Below, in pieces: positions 55,140 through 64,000 of a DNA stretch of 64,000 nucleotides (positions are counted from its first letter, which is position 1; each line of letters opens with the position of its first letter). The notes under the pieces are model-generated. The model saw nothing but the letters and a program-made list of their open reading frames with translations. It searched no databases and had not been told where the DNA came from. Position numbers and translations under genes: made by a program. The DNA is from Flammula alnicola (lineage: Eukaryota; Basidiomycota; Agaricomycetes; Agaricales; Strophariaceae): the NCBI GenBank assembly GCA_015499995.1, contig JADNRV010000149.1:62001-126000 (forward strand), written 5' to 3'.

Positions 55140-56335
55140 TGTTTTTTGGGTGGGATGGTCCAATCGTAAACATCGTCATACTCGACCCCGACCACGTTCC
55201 GCCAAACCTTTGAACAGATTTCGCAGGCCTTCATAATCAGGAAGATCGTCCGAATTCCAATGTTCGAGCATAACGATAAAGAACATCAAATTCTGGAGGC
55301 AGCCCAAGAGTGAGGAGCTCCTCGTTCGCGATCTTGGCATCGCGGATTAGGTCCCAGGTAGCGGACACAGGGTTATAATGTTGTCGGATATGTTCTTGTT
55401 CGAGGGCGAAGCGCCAGAAATATTAGGTGGCTCATTAGGTGCTCGTATTTTCCGCCACGGTAGGGTTCCGCGTAAAAAGTAGATGAGCATATACGCCAAC
55501 GATTCCAGGTCGTCACGCCTAGAAGATTCTGTGCCACAAAAAAAAACACGTAAGATATCGGAAGACCACGAGGAGGAATAGAACATACCAACACCAAGAT
55601 GCGTGTTGATGGCAGCGAACAAAGAAGTTCCCACACCGTGAAAATCGTCTTGCTTGTAAGGAATATGGGTGGACGTCCTGGAATCGCGGAATTTCTTCGC
55701 AAGACCAAAGTCGATAACGTTGACCATATGAGCAGCCTTGGCTGTGCCCATTACAAAGTTGGCAGGTTTAATATCACGGTGCACGATTGAGTTGGAGTGA
55801 ATGAACTCGATGCGCGATATCTGATGAGTTTGAATCAGTATACCGATCGAATAGGAGAGAAAGACGAAAGCAGTCCAACACGTTATGCCACTCATGAAAA
55901 TTATGAAGGGGATGCACATACCAGTTGATCTACCAGCAATAACACGGTCTTCAACGAGAAGTGGCGGTTGCACCTTTTGAAGAGATCCTCTAGTGAAGGA
56001 CCCAAGAGATCGATGATCATCACGTTATAGTCCCCTTGTCGTCCAGACCACATAATCCATGGGACGCCCGTCCCACCCATAAGAGTTTTGTAAATTCTGG
56101 ACTCCTGCTTGAGCGGACTATGCTTCGCGATAGCAGGCTCAAGTTTGATAGCCACTTCTTTCCCGGCGACGGTATGTACGCCCAGGAATACAGTACCTGA
56201 AGGCACGAAGCTTGTTAGATCATCACGAGGAGAGACAAGGACGTGTACAAGAGAAGACTGACCACATCCACCGTTGGCTATTTCTTCTTCCAACCGGTAT
56301 TTCCCTGCAAAAGTCGTGTAGTCCATCGTGTGCAT
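55140..56335 (-). pseudogene. Casein kinase I, C-terminal lobe frameshifted
   Basis: Minus-strand exons 56335-56263, 56196-55922, 55820-55589 and 55528-55347 splice cleanly into 253 residues. They include [18 protein letters not shown] (glycine loop), VAIKLE (Lys), IVHRDIKPANFVMG (HRD), VIDFGLAKKF (DFG) and RRDDLESLAYMLIYFL, typical of CK1 Ser/Thr kinases. The frame then ends at a TAA, yet CK1-like sequence continues: VSATWDLIRDAKIANEELL in another frame, then DDLPDYEGLRNLFKGLAE back in the first (about 55250-55200), and GVEYDDVYDWTIPPKKQ in a third to about 55140. Three small indels are implied. The glycine loop (NGGCG instead of GSGSFG) and N in PANF also deviate from orthodox CK1. Either a recent pseudogene or sequence error in the last exon. 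Confidence 0.78.
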
Positions 56336-57795
56336 GTAATCACTGCGACGGCGAGGAGAAGAGGTGTGAGTTGATGACGATTACAGACAGAAGCGCCCTT
56401 GTTATGTCGTGGCGTGCAGGTAAGAGGGACAAAACGGAATAAAAGTGGGTTCAGGGGAGGAGAAAAAGAGAGTTTCCACAAAATGAACCACCAGAGCTCA
56501 ACAAACGCGTGTCTTTGTCAGCACCCGGCTTCTCGGCTTTCCTTTTCTGGCCTCTTCAGTGACGAACGCCAGCCGTCACACGCGCTTTTGAACAAACTTT
56601 GGATTCGCGATACCATCTCGTCCCCAATTGTTATCCGCATGCATGATAGTCATTCTTTTTCCATTTTATTATTGATATGTATATCAAATATTTGTCCCAG
56701 AACAAGACAAAGGTATAACAATTCTACCATCGTTGATGGTTAACATGGGAAAATTCATCTTGGTCTCTTCTTCTGATAGGAAAAAAGAATGCCGTGAAGG
56801 GGGTTGATGTTATTCCGCTCCAGCTCCGCCTTCAGGCTATCACAGATTGTGTCAGTATATGGCTAGAACCTCTTCTTGTTACATCCATTGAACAGACTTC
56901 TTGAGCAAGCTTCCTGCTCACGATTGAGACTCGTTATAACTTATTCTTGGACGCTAGTTATCGACCTCACCTACATCTGTTTACTTGCATCAAATCCAGA
57001 CCCCAGACAGGACTATGTCTGATATTGGCTAACTTCAGGCTGTCTGTCGCCTCCTCAGGGCTTCACTGCGTTCTGTCGACGAAGATTCCTTCCAGTCAAC
57101 CAGTCAACGAGGTGTCTTGAAGGCTGCAATATTGTCGCATCGAGTCCAAACCTTTCTGCTTTCGCCCTGCAAACATTACTAAAGCCACGAACTGTGCAAT
57201 TAAGCTGTAAATCAGGCGTGTGTCTTCGTGATTTTTGGATTCTCTTGGACAACATCAGTAATTCCGCCTGCGTGTCTGGATTGGACATGGACAGCGTGAA
57301 GACCACCTGGCCTCGATCTTCAATTGTATGGCAATGAGTGAAGCAGCCGTGCCAGTGTCCTGTCATAGACCTGCAAGGTCAGTAACAGTCTTTCTCGACA
57401 TAGAATATTACTGATTACGGCACCATAGCTCAGATGAACCGCGTTGATGGTTTTCGTCCTCCTTTTTTTTTTTTTTTGTTGTGCGACCACAAAAAAAGGC
57501 AAGACGGCAACCTGTTACAGCCAACGACTCGTTTTGTGCAACTGAGGAGAGCTGCCAGCTTAGGTGAGAGATTTATACTTATCCGCTTTGGGTGCAGAAT
57601 TCGTATTCATTAACACCAGGCCATCTTTACAAAGAAGCGGAGCATACATACAATTCGCTTGTACGAAACCGTGACGGTCTTGATCTGTGAGCAAAAGCTT
57701 GCGGCTGCTCCAATCACCAATCTTCTCCGCAACGCAATTCAAGCGCTGCCAATGTGTTGCTTAGCAGATAAGTAACGGGGAGAGGAAGAAATATT
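56336..57795. other. Intergenic region, nothing recognised
   Basis: About 1.5 kb is mostly AT-balanced with poly(T)/poly(A) runs near 57463-57500. Short frames on both strands (for example 57366-57055 minus) show no recognisable family and no linked splice sites. Confidence 0.45.
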
Positions 57796-58421
57796 ATGCG
57801 CCTCATGACTCCAGCGAGGTTTCCTGCTCTCTTCTTTCATACTAGCAATGCTTACAAAACTACATACAAACTCCAGAAGAAATCGCCTGAACCCTTGGAG
57901 ATGACTGAGTTGGCGGTTCTAACTTCAGGCGACTCTGATACCCTAACAAGTCATTTCCGACATGGAGATTCTTTACTTGAGGTATACGCTCACAGTCCTG
58001 TTCAGGATGAAGTTGACGACAAGGAGCTTATTCAAGGTTTTGCCTTCTCCGCCGGACAGACATCCCTTTTTATGCGTATTTTTTGGAAACCATGTGGGCT
58101 ATTTATATTGTGGCCTTGAGTCCCACTCAAGTGCGGTGCCGTTGTGGGGTTGCTGCATGGTGTCGCCATGATCGTGCAATTTATGATCAATTTGTGTGTA
58201 TGACACTAAAATATCCATGGTCGAAGAAACAGCCCTATGTCTGGACTGCTGAAGGCCATTGTTGGTCGGTATCTCACAAAAATGTAGGCGCATATGATGT
58301 TGAGAGCGTTACTGATGCCTATCGTGAGGATAGTCTGACAAATATCATCAAGCATTGTATATATACAGGGTCACAGACCATTCCTCGCAGATTCGAATAC
58401 AAAAAAAAGACTAAGGACTAG
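57796..58421 (+). CDS. Hypothetical protein(s), possibly one intron-containing gene
   Basis: Two overlapping + frames are open: 57796-58119 (LEMTELAVLTSGDSDTLTSHF...DEVDDKELIQGFAF) and 58083-58421 (QVRCRCGVAAWCRHDRAIYDQF...RRFEYKKKTKD). The second has paired Cys (CRCGVAAWC) and a basic end. I do not recognise either, and the join between them is not resolved. Coding status is uncertain. Confidence 0.3.
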
Positions 58422-58538
58422 TACTATGAAGCTCCGAGTCTAAGAAGATATTGATACAAAATTAATTAGATCAAGGACGAAGAGCAGTAAGTAAATCGCG
58501 AAATTTTTCAGAAGTTGTAGTAATGCACTATCATTTTA

Positions 58539-59030
58539 TTATTTGTATTTCCTTGTTGGGAGTTTCACTTCTTCTGGGCACGGCCCCTTCTTCGAGTCGA
58601 TGACGAATAGTCTAGAACCGAAAAGTGAGAACACCAAGAAGACACAAGCAATCACGAGCCTACCAGCACCCAACACCTCTTCCTCCGTCTCCTTGTCGAC
58701 CAGATGCAGGTGCGGATTCAACCACCCATCTTCCATGGATAGATGCTTCTTGTGTCGACTCTCGAGCTCAGCCACCCGCTGGTTGATGTGGATGAGCCAC
58801 TCGTCGACTTCTGCCAGGAATGACCCTAATGCAGCAGAGTCACTTGCAAGGTTGGGAGACGAAGTGGGCGTTGTTGTGGGTGTCGTAGGGGTAGGCATGC
58901 CTGATGACGTCGAGCTGTCGGACGAGACAGGAGATTGTTCCTCCCGTCGTTGATCAGGTTGGAAGATGCCTGGCATAAGATTGAAGATCGAAGATAAGTC
59001 GGCGAGTGAGAGAGAACAGCGATTCTTCAC
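58539..59030 (-). CDS. Hypothetical protein with Ser/Thr-rich linker and short helical domain
   Basis: An ATG at 59030 opens 163 codons: a Ser/Thr/Pro-rich segment (PVSSDSSTSSGMPTPTTPT), then LGSFLAEVDEWLIHINQRVAELESRHKKH (amphipathic, coiled-coil-like), and an acidic VDKETEEEVLGAG. Read unspliced it ends with a hydrophobic stretch (LVIACVFLVFSLFGSRLFVI) like a membrane anchor. A 51-nt GT...TTCTAG intron across exactly that stretch would instead give ...VLGADYSSSTRRRGRAQKK and a stop, a basic nuclear-type tail. Since introns here are about 50 nt, the spliced form is likelier. No family recognised. Confidence 0.45.
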   Translation of the reverse strand: MKNRCSLSLADLSSIFNLMPGIFQPDQRREEQSPVSSDSSTSSGMPTPTTPTTTPTSSPNLASDSAALGSFLAEVDEWLIHINQRVAELESRHKKHLSMEDGWLNPHLHLVDKETEEEVLGAGRLVIACVFLVFSLFGSRLFVIDSKKGPCPEEVKLPTRKYK

Positions 59031-59705
59031 GATGTATTGTTAGGTGGTGCGGATGAGAAGTCCAGAGGGCAACAGCACGGAGGTCTAAGGGAAACCTCGC
59101 TCATGGAAACTCAATATATAACTATGCCTCGGGTTGTAGAGGGAGATAAGACAGATGCCGGCGGTGGTTATCCTCGGTGGCGACCGGACACGGAGAGGGT
59201 TACCATGTTGATCAACAGCAAGCGGAGCTATTTCACTGCTCTAGAAACTCCGTTGAGCGCTGGAATCACGTTGCTGCAACCTCGACTTTGATGGCAAAAC
59301 CTTAAACGAGGAATAAAATGAGATTTAGCATCTCATCGACCGATATTAGCACAAGAATGGAAAGCAATGGACCCTCGAAGAGTCATTGTCAATGAAAACT
59401 GGCAAGGCTACAAATTCAAAGCTTTCATCGTTTATAGAAGACAAATGCAATCGTTTCATTATAGAACTTTAGAGACTGGATCAGCATAACGAATAGCTTC
59501 GAAAAGGGAGCCCATCTCACCTGCGATACAACATGCAGGCTTTCTTGACGAAGTTTTTAGGCAACTGGAGTTCTCCTGATGATCAGCGAGAGTGATGAAG
59601 TAAACAACAGTTCTTGCTTCGGAGATGAAATATAAACACTCACAAGAGAAAGGGGACATCTGTATTCCCTAGCCATAACTACATACGTTTTGCTAATATA
59701 CATGG
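59031..59705. other. Intergenic region between MAGO 3' end and the hypothetical gene
   Basis: No supported gene. It contains the upstream region of 58539-59030 (minus) and the 3' flank of MAGO. Confidence 0.45.
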
Positions 59706-60475
59706 TTATATGGGCTTGATCTTGAAGTGCAGAGAAATCAGGGAGAAGATCAAACACTGAACAGGAATGGTAAGTTGGCTTGTGATGCAAGAGAGAAAGG
59801 ATGACAAACCCTAAGATCTTGCACAAGATAGTAGAAAATACGAAGGCCTTCAGGATCCTCGCTGTCCTGAATATCGACTAAGGAACCGATTTTGGCCGTC
59901 TATGGACACCATAAGCAAAAAATGAAAAGCAAGTAAAAACAGTGAGAACTTACCTCAAAGGCGATGTGGTCGTTGCCAATACGGATCTCGAGCTCTTGCT
60001 TCCCAACAATGTTCTTTTTTGGCCAGTTGGTATCGTCTTCCCTGATGATTGGAACTATCGTCAGATATCAGTTCGCAAGAGACGAGATATAGCGTACTTG
60101 GTGATCTCGCTGGCTTCCACAATGCGTTTGAGCTCCTTCACGACGAGAGGACCGATCCACACTGGAAGTAACAAACATTAAGCAGTGCGTTCGATGAATT
60201 AATGACTGTGCTCACTTTCTTTTCGAATGAGACTGTCATTACGGTAATTGGAATTGTTTGCGTAGCGAAGACGGCCATGCGAGTACTCGAACTCGAGGAA
60301 TTCATGGCCATGTTTGCCAGAGTGACCTGTGCTAAAAATCGATGTCGACACAAGCGGTCGTCATGGAGGCAAAATGACTCTTACTAGTATCTGCAGGGGT
60401 ATTAGCAATGCATTATTGCAAAAGGAAACACTTGACATACCTCAGATAAAAGGGATCGTTTTCGAGGTTGGACAT
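59706..60475 (-). CDS. MAGO: Mago nashi, exon junction complex core protein
   Basis: Seven minus-strand exons: 60475-60441, 60390-60385 (6 nt), 60331-60216, 60161-60098, 60041-59954, 59899-59810 and 59756-59706. They give 149 residues in one frame, matching the usual family length (about 146). Motifs follow the family closely: [75 protein letters not shown], and [17 protein letters not shown] ending HFKIKPI. Mago pairs with Y14/RBM8A and locks eIF4A3 onto spliced mRNA, acting in mRNA localisation, export and decay. Gene structure is odd only for the 6-nt exon ATACTA, which supplies R-Y-Y codon parts. It is divergent from SUS1. Confidence 0.94.
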
Positions 60476-60906
60476 TGGAGTTGGTTGGGTGCAAGATGCG
60501 CGAAGTGTGGATGATGTTTGGTTAAGTCAGCATAAATTCCCACGATCAAGCCGTCTCGGCCTCGGTGTTTTTTCCACGATGGTCTAAAGTACTTACTTGC
60601 ATCATAGGGGTTGAAGCTCTTCCTCGAGACTGGCGTAGTGTTTTAAGCTGAGATACGGGAACGCATTCAGGTATGATGTACTGTTGCAATTCAAGGAACC
60701 GACTGTCTGACACTGTTGTCAGGTCGAGTAGGACCAGCTAACTACTAGTCTGGAATCACACCAGTTACGCACTTCGGTTTCTTAGGACGACAGGAAGAAG
60801 TAGAGATCATCTTCTTGAACGGTACGAGACATATATCGCGATGTAGTTCCGAAATCCGTGCACTAACCATTTTTTGTTATGTTACTAGTTTTCGCCTCGA
60901 TCCATT
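60476..60906. promoter_or_regulatory. Divergent promoter region between MAGO and SUS1
   Basis: 431 bp lie between the two start codons, with no other gene seen. Both products act in nuclear mRNA processing/export, so shared control is plausible but not shown by any motif I can name. Confidence 0.45.
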
Positions 60907-61360
60907 ATGCCACACGTAGATGTAAACGCCCTTTATCTCCAAGTTCGTAAGCGCCTTATAGAAAGCGGAGAATGGGAGCAGTGAGTATCTCTGCTTCCTT
61001 CCATCATCACCTCAACGAGCTCACACTTTCTCGTTTTGCTACAGGATACGCGCCGTCATGTGTGCAAAGCTCAACGAGAGCGGATGGAGTGATGACATGC
61101 ATCACAGAAGTAAAGGTAGAATATTTTTAAACGCGTTTATTGTAATCGATTGAACGTGTTTTCTAGAGATGGCAAGAAACATGGACCCGCTCTCGTTCAA
61201 TAAGCTGTTGTCGGAAATTACTCCTCGTGCCCAGAGTACGTTCCTGGTTTTAGTGCATACTGACTTTATTCTGACCCCCTCCTTAGCGTCGCTTCCACTA
61301 GCAGTGAAGCGAGAGGTATCGGCTGTCATTCGTCAGCATATTGAGAAACAGTTCGAATGA
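60907..61360 (+). CDS. SUS1: Sus1/ENY2, SAGA DUB module and TREX-2 subunit
   Basis: Four exons (60907-60980, 61045-61115, 61167-61235, 61287-61360), 95 residues, about the length of yeast Sus1 (96). The sequence MPHVDVNALYLQVRKRLIESGEWEQ runs into IRAVMCAKLNESGWSDDM, then FNKLLSEITPRAQTSLP and EVSAVIRQHIEKQFE. This is the five-helix family pattern with the conserved SGEWEqi, L.E.GW and LP..V...V...I. Sus1 links histone H2B deubiquitination by SAGA to mRNA export through TREX-2 at the nuclear pore. All introns are 51-64 nt. Intron-dense SUS1 genes are also known in other fungi. Confidence 0.94.
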
Positions 61361-61615
61361 ACTCGTTTTTCCTGATAACGTGTATATTAGACCCCTTGCA
61401 ATGAACAACATCTTTAGCTTAGATGGAAGTAATGAATAGATATTCATATTCTGTGCTTCTACTTGGATGCAAGGGACTTGTGACAGCGCACTTCAAGCCC
61501 TTCGACATCTCTGAGTACCCAGCAATTATCTCCGATGCACGACTAATTTATATACAGAGCTGATGTTCTTTGTTGAACTTGTGTTGAACAGATATCAAAT
61601 GACAAGCAGGACGCG

Positions 61616-62102
61616 TTAATGATTATTACTGTCAGAAAGTTCCAACTCCCTTTTAAGACGCACTGCTTCCTTCATCTCTTCAATGACCTCAGCCGGAGTC
61701 ATCGTCGACTTCCCGATGGTCATCCTTTTCGGCTGTATCCCTTTTGCTGTGATCTTTCGGTTATCTAGTAAACTGATCCACTTCAGTTCGTCGGCCTTGA
61801 CACCTGCACCATTCATTAGCCACTCTTTGGCAATAGTACGATCCCTCAGGCTCTCTTCCCAATCTTCAGAATCGGGCATGCCATATGGAATATACTAGAG
61901 CGGCCGTCTGTATCCTCACCCATCACATACAAAGCCCACCACACACCTTGAAGCTGGACACCAGCATCATACCAGGTTGGGCGTCCCAGTGAATGTACGC
62001 GGCCAAAACATCCAACTTATCATGATCGCAAAGCCAGAAGTTGATGGCGAACTCGAGAAAATGGATTCGGTATTGCCAGCGCTTCCATTACTTTGTGGAC
62101 CG
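61616..62102 (-). CDS. Hypothetical protein, 3' part
   Basis: A likely last exon 61891-61616 (YIPYGMPDSEDWEESLRDR...AVRLKRELELSDSNNH) joins across a GTGTGT...CTCTAG intron of about 53 nt. The upstream exon reads RIHFLEFAINFWLCDHDKLDVLAAYIHWDAQPGMMLVSSFK. The aromatic- and acid-rich composition is gene-like, but I do not recognise the family, and the 5' exons could not be traced. Confidence 0.45.
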
Positions 62103-62267
62103 TGGAGAATGACATAAAGTAACCACCGATTCTGTAAGGCATGCTGGAGGCGTAGATTAACATTCATTTACACCAAGGGCTGAGAATGCATTCTGAACAT
62201 TCCCACCTGCAGTGAAAGAGACGGAATAGGATTAATTTCAATGAAAGACGTCGGTGTCCACCTATGT

Positions 62268-62640
62268 AGTATGTCACTAACGGCACTACTGTATCCGATA
62301 TCATTGCTTTTATGTCGGAGCGCCGGCCCTATATTCCTCGTTTACCCGCACTTTTCAGCTATAGATTCTACATTGCAATTTGCCGGACAATCCGCGCCAA
62401 TTTTAGGGCTGCAAACCATGAGGAAGCTCGGAGTGGGACCTATGACACATTGTGTTGGCCTTCTTGGCGGAGGTATGCTATTTAGTAAATATTCCTTGCG
62501 TTCTCCTCTCATCGTTCTCTAGGTTCCGAAGATTGGGAACAATGCGCTCTCGATTTGGATGGAAGCCTCAAAGATGCCTCTCGAGTGGGTCAAGGAGATG
62601 ACGAAGCTTCAACTGCAGGACTATCTAGAGATGTTGTATT
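62268..62640 (+). CDS. Hypothetical coding segment
   Basis: After a possible acceptor (TATGTAG) the + strand reads YVTNGTTVSDIIAFMSERRP, then LFSYRFYIAICRTIRANFR and SGTYDTLCWPSW, with a donor-like GTATGC at about 62472 and an acceptor-like CTCTAG at about 62523. The composition is protein-like, but start, end and frame after the intron are unresolved, and no family is recognised. Confidence 0.3.
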
Positions 62641-62765
62641 GTATGTCCAACCGTCACGCAGTTTCAACAACATATGAACTGCATGGCCGTGGCTTCCGTA
62701 ATAAGAATACCATTGTAAGAGAGGCTTGTCGATGGAGGACGTCATCTGATATGGACCAACAATCT

Positions 62766-63735
62766 CTACGCAAAAACGACGACCGCATTTGCACATATGG
62801 CATCCTCTCGATATACAACTGCTTCATGATAGTTCACTTTCCCGCCTTCAGGATACGTAGCGGCAGTGACCTACGATGCAACCCCTTAAAATCTTCACAG
62901 TGTTAAGCATGATGGTACAGACTTACCGAATTGTACATGTGGGGCGCATGTTGCATCCCGTGCGAAGCTTCGTACATCGTTTTAGATCGCCCCAGAGCGA
63001 CATGGTTGACTATCATGACTCGGTTCCGCAAGGTGGTATTCACGTTACTGGTGTAGTCATCAGCTTTGGATGAAACCCTGGTCGAGTAAATGCCAGGTCC
63101 GAACATTCTCTCTAACAGAGTTTTTGTCAATTCCAGGAATCTACTTCGCGATAATAATAGCCATCAACTTACTGCCTTTCGCCCTCTCCATGTTATACGA
63201 TCCTTTCAGGATGCTACAGAGATTGCAATTATACAGACTACATGACTTAACGTCATTAGGGCTCTCGGCGATTCTGCATGCCCGCTGTGTCCCATGGAAG
63301 AGCATTTCGGTGTTTCCGACTTTGTTACTGCACAAATTCAGATTAACACTGGCCCATTTGATCCATGCAATAGCTCACCTATAATCACTAAATTTACCAA
63401 GATGTTCCAATGCTTCTGAAGAAGAGTAGGCGACGTAAAATATGTTCTTAACGGTCGGCTTGGATTTATGAGGGTGATTCCATCCATCCCAGAATTTCTG
63501 TGCGACTCGACGTATGTTTGGACAAATGTTGAAAGAATAATGTACAAGGCATACTTATGTGATATTCTGGATCATTAGAAGGGACGTGGATAAGATTCTG
63601 GAATGAAGAGATGATCAGGCTTCGAGCAGGATGATTATAACAAGATTGCTAGCCCTCACTCACCACAGGTGCATTATAACACGAATGCAGATGAACGCAT
63701 CCTGATGCATCAAGGGCTGCATGGAGCATAGCGTA
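62766..63735 (-). CDS. Poly(ADP-ribose) polymerase (PARP) catalytic-domain protein, 5' exons not resolved
   Basis: Six minus-strand exons keep one frame: 63735-63664, 63597-63555, 63505-63379, 63327-63173, 63111-62927 and 62870-62766, giving 228 residues to the TAG at 62766. The PARP catalytic signature is present: NTEMLFHGT (His of the H-Y-E triad), CNLCSIL, FGPGIYSTRVSSKADDY (Tyr), VMIVNHVALGRSKTMYE (nicotinamide-pocket strand) and KVNYHEAVVYREDA (Glu). It transfers ADP-ribose from NAD+ to targets. The Glu supports polymer-forming capacity. Further coding sequence probably extends toward 63860 or off the window. An FVQLRGGINQAPNYNFEF segment near 63833-63780 is a candidate upstream exon, but its splice could not be fixed. 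Confidence 0.8.
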
Positions 63736-64000
63736 CTAAGATATCCGAAACGATCACCGCTAGAGGAGATGGGAGTCGAACTCGAAGTTGTAGTTGGGCG
63801 CTTGATTGATGCCTCCTCGGAGTTGAACAAAGCAAAGGCCACACACAGCCCACGCTATATTTGGCAACAAGTCCAGGTACATGGGTCCTGTGGATTGTGT
63901 AATTTTGTAGGTCAATCTGCACACGTTAAAATTCATATAAGTATGACAGAATTCGAAGAAACGGCTGACTTGATTCTAAGCAATTCTCCTGATTGAAGGG

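Noticed and set aside
54718..55179. 153-codon minus-strand frame with a hydrophobic stretch (FFVLVVAFTRLIVFLA)
   Set aside because: It overlaps the 3' end of the casein kinase remnant in another frame, has no start context or family resemblance, and is more likely the 3' UTR.
1..64000. CRISPR array, prophage or bacterial operon features
   Set aside because: There are no regularly spaced direct repeats; spliceosomal introns, LINEs and eukaryotic gene families show that this is nuclear fungal DNA.

Overview
The window looks like a fungal nuclear chromosome, most likely a basidiomycete of the Agaricomycetes type. The host genes have many 48-70 nt introns with GTRNGT donors and YAG acceptors, and their products are fungal in style (PTC7-type phosphatase, Gvp36-like BAR protein, Sus1, Mago). 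The repeats are RNase H-bearing LINEs, Ty1/copia and a SWIM-finger transposase.

1-37 kb is a stack of nested retrotransposons. The oldest layer is one Ty1/copia element on the + strand, cut into pieces at 6175-6259, 10871-13311, 29844-30161 and 36177 to about 37040. Into it went two related LINE families, called here LINE-P (copies P1 1-6174, P2 13312-29829, P3 22689-29037, P4 30162-36163) and LINE-Q (Q1 13635-16792, Q2 18723-19488). P3 sits inside P2, and a chimeric element (C3) sits inside P3, so the nesting is at least four deep. Target-site duplications (TSDs) of 13-16 bp can be read around C1, C2, C3, C4, P2, P4, Q1 and Q2. P3 has none and has lost target sequence.

The most unusual content is four chimeric retroelements: C1 6260-10870, C2 7682-8768, C3 26424-28210 and C4 31993-33679 on the - strand. 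Each begins with a tRNA-like pol III promoter (box A and box B), continues through about 1.05-1.27 kb of non-coding, hairpin-rich sequence, and reaches the same 3' stem-loop with a GCAA or TTCG tetraloop. It then switches to the 3' end of LINE-P or LINE-Q at a different point in each copy (tail of roughly 15 nt to 2.4 kb) before a poly(A). This is what LINE reverse transcriptase would make by jumping from LINE RNA to the fixed 3' end of a separate structured RNA. It resembles the composite MINE (WEIRD plus MGL) elements of Magnaporthe, but here with a tRNA head and two LINE partners.

37-45 kb holds a decayed Mutator-like (SWIM) transposase and an old, different LINE ending in (TAATTC)n. The LINE tail abuts what looks like the cut 5' end of a host gene.

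45-64 kb is gene-rich: a ubiquitin C-terminal hydrolase (-) divergent from a PTC7-like PP2C (+); a Gvp36-like BAR protein (+); a p24 cargo receptor (-); a damaged casein kinase I (-); uncertain small genes; Mago nashi (-) divergent from Sus1/ENY2 (+); an uncharacterised pair; and a PARP catalytic domain gene (-) whose 5' end is unresolved or off the window. MAGO contains an apparent 6-nt exon and the p24 gene a 12-nt exon. I found no rRNA, no conventional tRNA and no CRISPR.
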